Origin: HGM04593 sp045646965
GTDB taxonomy: Bacteria > Bacteroidota > Bacteroidia > Bacteroidales > Bacteroidaceae
Assembly (NCBI GenBank): GCA_045646965.1
Contig: JAZRLR010000015.1
Location: 1 to 53,872, forward strand
Reading direction: 5' to 3'
Length of the DNA: 53,872 bases
Below the pieces are notes generated by a model, which was not told the DNA's origin, made no database searches, and saw only the letters and a list, made by a program, of their open reading frames with translations. Shown piece by piece: positions 1 to 8,600 of the stretch. Numbering within the stretch: the stretch's first letter is position 1; each line of letters starts with the position of its first letter. The position numbers and the translations under genes were made by a program.

Positions 1-503
1 TACCGATGTTACGGAATTCAAGATTGGTGACAAAAAAGCCTATCTCTCACCGATACTTGATATGTACAACGGCGAGATAATCTCCTACACTATCTCCGAC
101 AGCCCAGATTTGCGTATGGTAATGAATATGGTAAACAGCGCTATAAGGAAAGTAAAGCCACAGGAAGGTCTTGTGCTGCACTCCGACCAGGGCTGGCATT
201 ATCAGCACACACAATACCAACTGGCACTCAAGCGCAATGGCATTGTACAGAGTATGTCACGAAAGGGCAACTGTCTTGACAATGCAATGATGGAGAACTT
301 CTTTGGTATTATGAAATCTGAATTGCTATATTTGCAGGAGTTTAAGGATATGGATCACTTCAAACAGGAACTAAAGAGGTATATCCATTACTACAACAAT
401 GACAGAATTAAACTGAGACTAAAAGGAAAGAGTCCGGTGTAATACCGAACTCTTTACCAATAAATTTATCTATTAATCATTCCAACTTTTTGGGGTCAGA
501 TCA
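1..503 (+). mobile_element. IS3-family insertion sequence, right part
   Basis: The element contains the transposase end and finishes with a terminal inverted repeat at about 481-503 (tccaactttttggggtcaga then tca). Read from outside, this starts TGATCTGACCCC and continues AAAAAGTTGGA, the usual TG...CA form of IS150-like ends. The left end lies outside the window, so target duplication cannot be checked. The end is 36 bp past the stop codon of the neighbouring leftward gene, so insertion did not break it but may have replaced its terminator. Confidence 0.8.
2..442 (+). CDS. IS3-family transposase (OrfB), 3' part only
   Basis: This is the C-terminal part of a DDE integrase-type transposase that cuts and joins the ends of its insertion sequence. 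The window opens inside the gene, in frame from base 2. The three catalytic acidic positions are visible: Asp in TDVTEF at the start, Asp in LHSDQGW, and Glu in NAMMENFFG, 35 residues after the second Asp, the spacing typical of the IS3 family (IS150 group). The reading frame stops with TAA at 440-442 after KGKSPV. The same frame then continues Tyr-Arg-Thr-Leu-Tyr-Gln to a second TAA at 461-463, which is how this family normally ends (SPVxYRT...), so a one-base nonsense change seems to have removed the last seven residues. Family assignment is firm; whether the copy is still active cannot be judged. Confidence 0.9.
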   Translation, partial: TDVTEFKIGDKKAYLSPILDMYNGEIISYTISDSPDLRMVMNMVNSAIRKVKPQEGLVLHSDQGWHYQHTQYQLALKRNGIVQSMSRKGNCLDNAMMENFFGIMKSELLYLQEFKDMDHFKQELKRYIHYYNNDRIKLRLKGKSPV

Positions 504-538
504 AGTGCCGCTCGATTTGTTTTATCCCCATCACGGTG

Positions 539-1660
539 CTACACCTTAAGGAATATCTTGTTTCTGTACATAAACAGAAGTATCACATATATTATAGCGG
601 CATTGGAGACTGCTATGCACACAGGGTAATAGTCGCCCACATACTGCTCGAGCCCATAGAGCAGAGAACGCCCCACGCTGCTGAAATTGACGCAGCACAC
701 AAGCATATAGGCAACGATGGAATTCATACCATAGACCTTGAGCCAGCCTGTGTATCTGCCATAACCCCGGCAATCTATCAGCCAATAGAAAAGCGCCATC
801 AGAAGAAAGCAATATCCGCTGCTCACAAGCACCATAGAACTTGTCCACAGCTTTTTTATCACGGGCATCTGCAAACCCCACAGCCACCCCGCAGCCACAA
901 GCACAAGACCTATAGAGACAAGAGAAGCAATCTTTTTAACCGGCTGCAAAGATGCACTTTTTAGTATCATACCCGCAAAGACACCGGTCATTGTGGTGAC
1001 ACCGAAATTTAAACTGCTCAACACCCAGGTGTAGCTGTACCACGAAGCAAAGACAACGCCGCCGTCGCTCACCACTGCCCCATCGCGGAAACGTCCAAGA
1101 ACCACGCGGTCGATGTACTCGGCGAGATTGCCCGAGGGGGTGTAATCACCGCAGCCAAACGAGCCCACCTGCACAAATTCCATACAACCCCAGAAAACAA
1201 GCAGCAGAAGAGCCGACACAGCCACCTGCACACTTGTGGAGGTATTCAGGTAGAGAAGCGCAGCCACAAGGTAGCCCACAGCTATGGCCTGAAGGGTGTT
1301 TGAGAAGAGATATATCCTATCGGGGTTCAGTCCCAGAAGATTACCCTGGCACAACATTCCGAAGAGCCACAGCAGGAGCACCCTTTTTATTATGCGACGG
1401 TAGACCGACTTGTCGCCCGACTCCTTGTAACGCGCCAGCGCAAAGGGCACCGTAATTCCCGACATAAACATAAAGAGCGGCATAACAAGGTCCCACGGAG
1501 AGAAACCCTCCCAATCGACGTGAGTAAAATTCCACATAAATTTATCGAACCACGGCTGCCCCACAGCGTGCGAGAGCGGATGCATAATACCTTCGAGAGC
1601 GACCAGACAAAAGAGGTCGAACCCGCGCAACACATCGAGAGATTCCAAGCGTTTATTCAT
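539..1660 (-). CDS. HGSNAT-like/DUF5009 membrane acyltransferase
   Basis: A 373-residue polytopic membrane protein with about ten hydrophobic segments. The N-terminus (RLESLDVLRGFDLF) and the following WEGFSPWDLVMPLFMF stretch are typical of the family related to heparan-alpha-glucosaminide N-acetyltransferase (COG4299, DUF5009), which is thought to move acetyl groups across the membrane onto amino sugars. The bacterial substrate is not known. It is the last gene of a leftward three-gene cluster, 9 bp after the YeiH-like gene, and ends 36 bp from the IS end. Family is well supported by the N-terminal motif; the chemical role is inference from the human relative. Confidence 0.8.
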   Translation of the reverse strand: MNKRLESLDVLRGFDLFCLVALEGIMHPLSHAVGQPWFDKFMWNFTHVDWEGFSPWDLVMPLFMFMSGITVPFALARYKESGDKSVYRRIIKRVLLLWLFGMLCQGNLLGLNPDRIYLFSNTLQAIAVGYLVAALLYLNTSTSVQVAVSALLLLVFWGCMEFVQVGSFGCGDYTPSGNLAEYIDRVVLGRFRDGAVVSDGGVVFASWYSYTWVLSSLNFGVTTMTGVFAGMILKSASLQPVKKIASLVSIGLVLVAAGWLWGLQMPVIKKLWTSSMVLVSSGYCFLLMALFYWLIDCRGYGRYTGWLKVYGMNSIVAYMLVCCVNFSSVGRSLLYGLEQYVGDYYPVCIAVSNAAIIYVILLFMYRNKIFLKV

Positions 1661-1669
1661 AGCAGATAT

Positions 1670-2656
1670 TTATATTATAAGTATATACCCCAAAGAGAGC
1701 AGGCTCACCGCAACCCACAGCACGACACCCTGCAGAAAAGGTTTCAGCCCCACCTGTTTAAGCACGCCGGGCGAAAGCGATGCACCTATAAAAAACATTG
1801 TAAGGGTGAGGCATTTGCGAGCAAAAGAGGCTATAGCGTCACCCACGGGAGCAAAGGACGAGGGGAGATAAGTGTTTGCAAGCATCGCAAGCACAAAGAA
1901 GAGTATAAACCAGGGGACTGCAACTTTTTTACCCTTGCTTTTGAAGATAAAAGCAGTGAGCATAGCCACGGGAATTATCCACAATGCACGGGTGAGTTTT
2001 ATCGTCGTAGCCACGCGCAGAGCCTCCTCGCCGTAGGCCGCACCGGCGCCCACAACCGAGCTCGTGTCGTGTATGGCTATGGCCGCCCAGGTTCCAAATT
2101 CCTGCTCGTCAAGCCCTATGGCACGCCCAATCACAGGAAACACAAACAGCGCAACCGCATTTAATACAAAGACCGTGCCGAGCGCCACCGACGTCTCACT
2201 CTCCCGAGCCTTGAGCACAGGCGCCACGGCTGCTATTGCACTGCCGCCACATATCGCCGTTCCCGAACTTATGAGATAAGAGGTATTCCTGTCTACGCCT
2301 ATCAGTTTGCGCCCTATCAGCCAGCCGAGAGCGAGGGTGCCAAAGACCGAAATTATTGTAAAAGCCATACCCTCGCCACCCGACGCGAGCGACTCCTGCA
2401 AGTTCATTCCAAAGCCAAGCCCCACCACCGAATATTGCAGTAAATATTTTGAACACTTTTTATTTACAGCGGAGAAAGGAATTCCGCACAAAAGGGCAAA
2501 CAGCAGGCCGGCAAAGAGTGCCACAGGGGGCGTCACAACCCCGCCAAGCAACGAAAGAAAAGGGATATAAGAAGAAAAAAGAAAAAAAGCAAGCAGCGAC
2601 ACGGTTATCACATAGAGAACCTTTGCGCGGCTGCGCAGGAAAGAGATAACACTCAT
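1670..2656 (-). CDS. YeiH/UPF0324 family putative sulfate exporter
   Basis: A 328-residue inner-membrane protein with about ten transmembrane segments. The conserved blocks GTAICGGSAIAAVAP (near 135-150) and AIHDTSSVVGAG (near 195-205) are diagnostic of the YeiH family (PF03601). Members are annotated as sulfate or anion exporters, but biochemical support is thin. It lies between the DUF4491 gene (27 bp upstream) and the acyltransferase gene (9 bp downstream), so the three are probably one transcript. Length is normal for the family. Confidence 0.87.
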   Translation of the reverse strand: MSVISFLRSRAKVLYVITVSLLAFFLFSSYIPFLSLLGGVVTPPVALFAGLLFALLCGIPFSAVNKKCSKYLLQYSVVGLGFGMNLQESLASGGEGMAFTIISVFGTLALGWLIGRKLIGVDRNTSYLISSGTAICGGSAIAAVAPVLKARESETSVALGTVFVLNAVALFVFPVIGRAIGLDEQEFGTWAAIAIHDTSSVVGAGAAYGEEALRVATTIKLTRALWIIPVAMLTAFIFKSKGKKVAVPWFILFFVLAMLANTYLPSSFAPVGDAIASFARKCLTLTMFFIGASLSPGVLKQVGLKPFLQGVVLWVAVSLLSLGYILII

Positions 2657-2683
2657 TTTATTTTACATACGAACTTTTACAAA

Positions 2684-2980
2684 CTATTTTTTAGTACGTT
2701 TGGGATTTGCGGGGAACCACCCCTTTTCCACCCTTTTGCGTTGCGCGAAGACCTCGCCTATACTCCAGAATGAAGAAAAAGCCACCACCCCGAGCAGTAT
2801 CGACAATACAAGACTCTGCATCACAAGAGAAAGAGCAGCCGCAACCACCCCCGCGACGAGAAAAAGCCACCAACTTTTCACGCCCAAATAGTACTCCGCC
2901 TTAATTACCAGCGGATGAAAAAGCCCTATTACCAAGAAAGTGGCCACTCCTATGAGTATGCCCATAAAATTCAGTTCCAT
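2684..2980 (-). CDS. DUF4491 family small membrane protein
   Basis: A 98-residue protein with three hydrophobic segments, followed by a basic C-terminal tail (QRKRVEKGWFPANPKRTKK). The pattern NFMGILIGVATFLVIGLFHP at the start, then KSWW, matches DUF4491, a family of unknown function common in Bacteroidales. It is the first gene of the leftward operon: a TATCTTTG promoter element lies at 3005-3012, about 25 bp before the start codon. No function can be assigned. Confidence 0.8.
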   Translation of the reverse strand: MELNFMGILIGVATFLVIGLFHPLVIKAEYYLGVKSWWLFLVAGVVAAALSLVMQSLVLSILLGVVAFSSFWSIGEVFAQRKRVEKGWFPANPKRTKK

Positions 2981-3004
2981 AAAAACCTTTTATGCTATTT
3001 TTTG

Positions 3005-3012
3005 CAAAGATA
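3005..3012 (-). promoter_or_regulatory. Bacteroidota -7 element (TATCTTTG) for the DUF4491 operon
   Basis: On the minus strand the octamer reads TATCTTTG, a perfect TAnnTTTG box. It sits 25 bp before the ATG at 2980, giving a short leader. I see no convincing -33 TTTG at the usual 19-21 bp. Confidence 0.6.
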
Positions 3013-3249
3013 CCCACAAACGAGCAATAAATGTGAAGTTACTTCAACATTTTTCACAGCGACACAAGAAATGAGCGTCGTTTGCGACGACGGGAGGTCT
3101 ATCTCCCCAAAGGAGTGTCGCTTGCAGTTTATGTATATATTCGAGGTTTACACCCCGAAGAAGAGCACTTGGCGAGCTCGCACGCACACAATATTACGCG
3201 CATATTCACGTTAAAATATAAATTATATTAAAATATCAACCGGAATTAC

Positions 3250-3257
3250 TATCTTCG
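3250..3257 (+). promoter_or_regulatory. Bacteroidota -7 element (TATCTTCG) for the ABC-ruvA-sprA cluster
   Basis: TATCTTCG lies 27 bp before the GTG start at 3285. The TTCG variant of TAnnTTTG recurs at several promoters in this window. The upstream DNA is very AT-rich. Confidence 0.55.
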
Positions 3258-3284
3258 CACAACAAAACGAAAACAAATACAATC

Positions 3285-4952
3285 GTGATAAAGGATTTAC
3301 CGTTAAAAAAGATACTGCAGTGGCTGTGGACAAGCTCCAAGGGCGCACGCGGACAGGCGCTGCTCAACACCCTCATAGGGCTGACAGACGTAGCCTGCCA
3401 GCTGCTGTGGGTTCTCGCTTGTAAACGGGCGATAGACATTGCCACAGGCGACTGCGAGGGCTCGCTCACACTCACCGGAATAACCATCGGAGCGCTAATG
3501 CTCGCCGAAATATTTGCCCGCGCTTGCAGCCGATGGATACACTCCGTAATAGGCGTAAACGTGCGCAACAAAATGAGACACAAGATATTTGCACGCCTGT
3601 TGCGTGGCGAGTGGCTCCACTTACAGAAACACCACACAGGCGACCTCATAAACCGCCTGGAGGGTGACGTAAACAGCATCACAGCCCTCATAACCGAGAG
3701 CATACCCACCACGTTTGTGGTGCTTGTGCAGCTTGCCGCATCGTTTGCACTGCTTTTCACAATGAGCCCTATGCTTGCGCTGTCGGTGCTTGTGGCACTG
3801 CCCGCAGCAATGATTGCAAGCCGTTTCTACATTAAAAAGATGCGTGTACTCAATCGTGAGGTGCGCGACAGCGACAGCCGCATACAATCGGTGCTCCAGG
3901 AGAGCCTGCAACACAAAGCACTTATAAAGGCTCTGGAGCAGAACAAAAGCACCGAGAAACAGCTCTCGGCATTGCAGGACAAGCTCTTGGGACAGGTGCG
4001 CAGCCGCACAAAGTTCTCCCTCGGGGCATACAGCCTCACACAACTGGGCTTTGCGGCGGGTTATATCGTGGCATTTATGTGGGGTGCGAGCAACCTGTCA
4101 CAGGGGCTCATCACATTTGGAACGCTGTCGGCCTATCTGCAGCTCGTGGGGCTTATACAACGCCCCACAATGGATTTGAGCCAGTACATACCCGGCATTG
4201 TGGCATCGTTTACCGCGGCAGAGCGTCTCTATGAACTCGAGGATATCCCGCAAGAGCAGCAGGGCGACACCGTGATGATAAAAGAGACCGCTGGAGTGCG
4301 CTTCAACGACGTAACTTTCAGGTACCGCGACGGAGAGCGTGAGATACTCGACAAATTCAGTTTCGATTTCCCCCCGGGCAGCTGCACAGCCATCGTGGGT
4401 GAGACGGGAGCAGGAAAGACAACCCTCATACGCCTCCTTGTAGCCCTCATAAAACCCGACAGCGGAAATATAGAGATTTACAACGACAAGGGAGAGTGCC
4501 ACACCTCGTCTACCCTCACACGATGTAACTTTGTGTACATACCGCAGGGAAACAGCCTCATCAGCGGCACGATAAGAGACAACCTGCTTATGGGCAACCC
4601 CTCGGCAAGCGAGGAGGAGATGGTGAGCGCACTGCACATCGCCTGCGCCGACTATGTATTTGATATGCCTATGGGCATAGACACCGAGCTCACAGAGCAG
4701 GGCGGCGGCTTGAGCGAGGGACAGGCACAGCGCATAGCAGTGGCACGCTCGATACTGCGCTCCGGCAGCATACTCATACTCGACGAGGTGACCTCGGCAC
4801 TCGACGAAGAGACCGAGCAGGAGATGCTGCACCGTCTCACAGGCAGCAAAATAGGCAAGACACTTATTTTCGTCACACACCGCCCCGCAATAATGCAATA
4901 TTGCACCCGCTCGCTCAAAATTGAGAAAACTACAACACAGGCGGCACAATAA
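3285..4952 (+). CDS. ABC transporter, fused permease and ATPase
   Basis: A 555-residue half-transporter of the exporter type, presumably a homodimer in the inner membrane that moves a lipid, peptide or drug; the substrate cannot be read from sequence. Residues 1-310 form the six-helix membrane domain; the rest is the nucleotide-binding domain. Visible motifs are Walker A GETGAGKTT (about 372-380), signature LSEGQAQRIAVAR (from about 476, a variant of LSGGQ) and Walker B ILILDE followed by VTSALD (about 496-506), then the switch His in FVTHR. The start codon is GTG, chosen because it lies 27 bp after the promoter box and no nearer ATG exists. ruvA follows 42 bp downstream. Confidence 0.9.
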   Translation: MIKDLPLKKILQWLWTSSKGARGQALLNTLIGLTDVACQLLWVLACKRAIDIATGDCEGSLTLTGITIGALMLAEIFARACSRWIHSVIGVNVRNKMRHKIFARLLRGEWLHLQKHHTGDLINRLEGDVNSITALITESIPTTFVVLVQLAASFALLFTMSPMLALSVLVALPAAMIASRFYIKKMRVLNREVRDSDSRIQSVLQESLQHKALIKALEQNKSTEKQLSALQDKLLGQVRSRTKFSLGAYSLTQLGFAAGYIVAFMWGASNLSQGLITFGTLSAYLQLVGLIQRPTMDLSQYIPGIVASFTAAERLYELEDIPQEQQGDTVMIKETAGVRFNDVTFRYRDGEREILDKFSFDFPPGSCTAIVGETGAGKTTLIRLLVALIKPDSGNIEIYNDKGECHTSSTLTRCNFVYIPQGNSLISGTIRDNLLMGNPSASEEEMVSALHIACADYVFDMPMGIDTELTEQGGGLSEGQAQRIAVARSILRSGSILILDEVTSALDEETEQEMLHRLTGSKIGKTLIFVTHRPAIMQYCTRSLKIEKTTTQAAQ

Positions 4953-4994
4953 AAGAGAGAAACAGCCGTTTAACAGAAGATAAAAAGAAAAAAT

Positions 4995-5588
4995 ATGATA
5001 GAATACCTCAAAGGAGAAATTGCCGAGCTCACACCTGCCACCGCAGTCATAGAGTGCTGCGGCGTAGGCTACGAAACAAGCATAACCTTGAACACATACA
5101 GCGCCCTGCAGGGCAAAAAAGAGACCAAGCTCTACATCTACGAGGTGTTGCGCGAGGACACGCATCAGCTCTTCGGTTTCAGCAACAAACAGGAGCGCGA
5201 GCTCTTTCTGCTGCTTATATCAGTGTCGGGCATAGGCGGAAACACCGCACGCACCATATTGTCGGCCTTCACAATCACAGAGCTGTGCGACGCCATAGCG
5301 TCGGGCAACGACAAGGCCATAAAAAGCGTCAAGGGCATTGGCCTTAAAACGGCACAGCGCATTATCATCGACCTCAAGGACAAGATTGGCGGCATAGGCG
5401 GCGTGACAATTGGCGCAGCCCCCGCGACCGCGGCCATAGACAACGACGTGGTAGACGGGGCCGTAGCAGCTCTTGTGATGCTCGGCTTCCCCGGTGCGGC
5501 AGCCTCAAAAGTGGTGCAGAACATCGCAAAGAGCAACCCCGGTGCCACAATAGAGCAGGTTATAAAACTGGCACTCAAAGAGCTTTAA
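4995..5588 (+). CDS. ruvA: Holliday junction branch migration protein RuvA
   Basis: A 197-residue RuvA. It binds four-way DNA junctions as a tetramer and loads the RuvB motor in recombination and repair. The N-terminal OB-fold is recognisable (MIEYLKGEIAELTP, then GVGYE). Two helix-hairpin-helix motifs follow (SVSGIGGNTARTIL and SVKGIGLKTAQRII, near 75-130), then an acidic linker and the small domain III that contacts RuvB. It is placed directly before sprA (19 bp), an arrangement often seen in this phylum. Confidence 0.96.
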   Translation: MIEYLKGEIAELTPATAVIECCGVGYETSITLNTYSALQGKKETKLYIYEVLREDTHQLFGFSNKQERELFLLLISVSGIGGNTARTILSAFTITELCDAIASGNDKAIKSVKGIGLKTAQRIIIDLKDKIGGIGGVTIGAAPATAAIDNDVVDGAVAALVMLGFPGAAASKVVQNIAKSNPGATIEQVIKLALKEL

Positions 5589-5607
5589 ACATTTGGGATA
5601 AGGGGGG

Positions 5608-8600
5608 ATGAAAACACGCATACTCATAATGCTTGCAATATTTTGCGCAGCCACAAACCTTGTGATTGCGCAAAACAACTCACGCCCCCTGCGCAGCGCC
5701 ACTGTCACCGAGACACGCTCCAAGCAGTTGAAAGCCGAGAAAGAGCGTAAAGACAGCATAAAGCTCAAATATCCTGTGGCACAGACTGTCCCCGAGCAGC
5801 TCGACCAGATGAAGAAGCTGCCCATAGACACACGCACACCGCAGAACATAAAGACCGACACCACATACAACGAGAAGGACGCCACATACAGCATCAGCAC
5901 TCGTCTGGGCGACGGCAGCCTGCTCACCACCCCCATACGCCTCACCGGGCAGGAGTACTCGGCGTGGCGTTTGAGCCGTTCTATGCAGGACTACTTCAAG
6001 AAAAAGAACGACGAGGACTGGGAGAAAGAGAAGAGCAAAGACAAGTTCGACTTCACCGATATGCACTTCGACCTCGGCCCCGCAGAGAAGATATTCGGTC
6101 CCGGCGGTGTGAAGATAAAGACCAACGGAAGCGCCGAAATTAAGCTGGGCTTCTCTATGCAGGAGATAGACAACCCCTCATTGAGCGAGCGCAATCGCAA
6201 GACAAACAGCCTCGACTTCGATGAGAAGATAAACCTCAACGTGCGAGGCAGCGTGGGCGACAAGATGAACCTCGACTTCAACTACAACACCGAGGCCACA
6301 TTCAGCTACGACGCAAAGAAGATAAACCTCAAATACGAGGGCAAGGAAGATGAAATTATCAAACTGCTCGAGGCGGGTAACGTGAGCTTCCCCACAAACT
6401 CGAGCCTCATAAAAGGCGCATCGTCACTCTTTGGTGTGAGAGCCGACCTGCAGTTTGGCAAGCTCACCCTGCAGACCGTGGTGTCGCAAAAGACATCGAA
6501 CAGCACCGTGGTAAGCTCAAAGGGCGGCACACAGCTCACCACATTCGAGATTGAGGTTTCCGACTACGACGAGAACAAACACTTCTTCCTCGCCCACTAT
6601 TTCCGCGACAACTACGACCGCGCTATGGCACAGCTGCCCACGGTCTTCTCGGGCGTGACCATAAACCGCATAGAGGTGTGGGTGACAAACAAAAGCGGCG
6701 ACTACAGCAACCCGAGAAATATAATTGCCTTCACCGACCTTGCCGAGCAGAGCCACATAAGCAACGACCGATGGAACGCAACGACAAGCAGCACGCTCCC
6801 CTCGAACTATGCAAATAACCTGTACAGCGAGCTCAACAGCACATACGCCGAGATACGCGATGCCGACCTTGTAAACAGCGTGCTCAACGGCAACGATAAC
6901 ATACACGGCGGCCGAGACTACGAAAAACTCACAAGCGCCCGCCTGCTCTCGGCCTCGGAGTACACGCTGAACAAAGCACTCGGCTACATATCGCTGAAAA
7001 CAGCCCTGCGTGCCGACGAGGTGCTTGCCGTGGCCTTCGAGTACACCTACGGCGGAGAGACCTACCAGGTGGGAGAGCTCTCGGCCGATATAAAAGAGTC
7101 GAAGAACGCCCTCTTTGTGAAGCTGCTGAAACCCAATTCGAGCTCGCCGGCCAACGGCTGTTGGAATCTTATGATGAAGAACGTCTACTCACTCGGAACG
7201 CGCTCGCTCAAAAGCAACGACTTCAGGCTCGACATATACTATGCCAGCGACAGCTTGGGCACAAACATCACTTATCTGCCCGAAGAGGAACTGAAAAGCC
7301 GCACCCTGCTGCAAATAACAGGGCTCGACCGTCTCGACAGCAATAATTCGAAAGAGAACCCTAACGGCATCTTCGATTTTATTGACAAATACACGGTGGA
7401 CGCCTCGTCGGGACGCATCTTCTTCCCCTCGGTGGAGCCCTTCGGCAAATCTCTCAAAGAGAAGATAAAGAACGACGCCATAGCCGAGAAGTATATCTTT
7501 CAAGAACTCTACGACTCTACAAAGACCGTGGCGAAGCAGATGGCCGAAAAGGACAAGTTCTACCTCATAGGAGAGTACACGGGCTCGGCGGCAAATATAA
7601 TAAACACAGGCGCAACAAATATCCCGCGCGGCTCGGTTGTGGTAACGGCCGGCGGCGTCACACTCACCGAGAACAGCGACTACCAGGTCGATTACGCGTC
7701 GGGTGTGGTTACAATCCTCAACCAAAATATCATAGATGCAGGAACAAACGTACAGGTGTCGCTCGAGAGTAACACACTCTTCAATATGCAGCGCAAGACG
7801 GTGCTCGGACTAAACTGGAAATACGACTTCTCGAATGAGCTGAACTTTGGCGGTACCATAATGTCGCTCACCGAGAAACCCCTTACCTCAAAGGTCGATA
7901 TGGGTTCAGAGCCGCTCAACAACCGCATTTGGGGTTTCAACCTCTCGTGGAAGAAACAGAGCCAGTGGCTCACCAACCTCATTGACCGTCTGCCGCTCAT
8001 AAGCTGCTCGGCACCCTCGAGCATAAACTTCACCGCAGAGTTTGCCAAGCTCGACGCAGGCACCTCGAGCGATGTGCAGAGCGAGGCTTCGTACATCGAT
8101 GACTTTGAGAGCACCGAGAACGGCATCGACATTAAACAGCCGTCGTCGTGGATGCTCTCGTCGCTCCCCACAGGGCAACGATACAGCAATCTCACAAATA
8201 ACATACTCACAGGATACGACCGCGCCCTCGTGAGCTGGTACACCGTGGACCCGCTCTTCACGCGTCGCAGTTCGTCGCTCACCCCCTCACACATAAAAAG
8301 CGACCTCGAGCAACTGTCGAACCACTATGTGCGCGAGGTATACGAGCGTGAACTCTACCCCAACAAAGAATCGACCTATGGAGAGAGTTCTACACTCTCA
8401 CTCTTCAACGTCACATATTACCCCGACGAGAGAGGCCCCTACAACGTAGACACCGACCTTAACGCCGACGGAAAGCTCAACAGCCCCGAGAAGCGCTGGG
8501 GCGGTATTATGCGCCAGCTCACCACAACCGACTTTGAGGGGGCAAACATACAGTATCTCGAGTTCTGGATGCTCGACCCCTTCATCTACGACAGCAACGG

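Larger units (their letters stand above)
2981..3284. other. Divergent intergenic region with two small hairpins
   Basis: This 304-bp gap separates the leftward DUF4491 operon from the rightward ABC transporter gene. It holds the two promoters listed separately. Between them are two adjacent perfect hairpins: 3076-3089 (CGTCG, loop TTTG after the first four pairs, CGACG) and 3092-3107 (GGGAG, six-base loop, CTCCC). Neither is followed by a T-run, so they are not ordinary terminators. No coding potential was recognised. Confidence 0.5.

Noticed and set aside
4098..5165. A 355-codon leftward open frame across the ABC transporter and ruvA
   Set aside because: It overlaps two clear genes on the other strand and has no recognisable domain.
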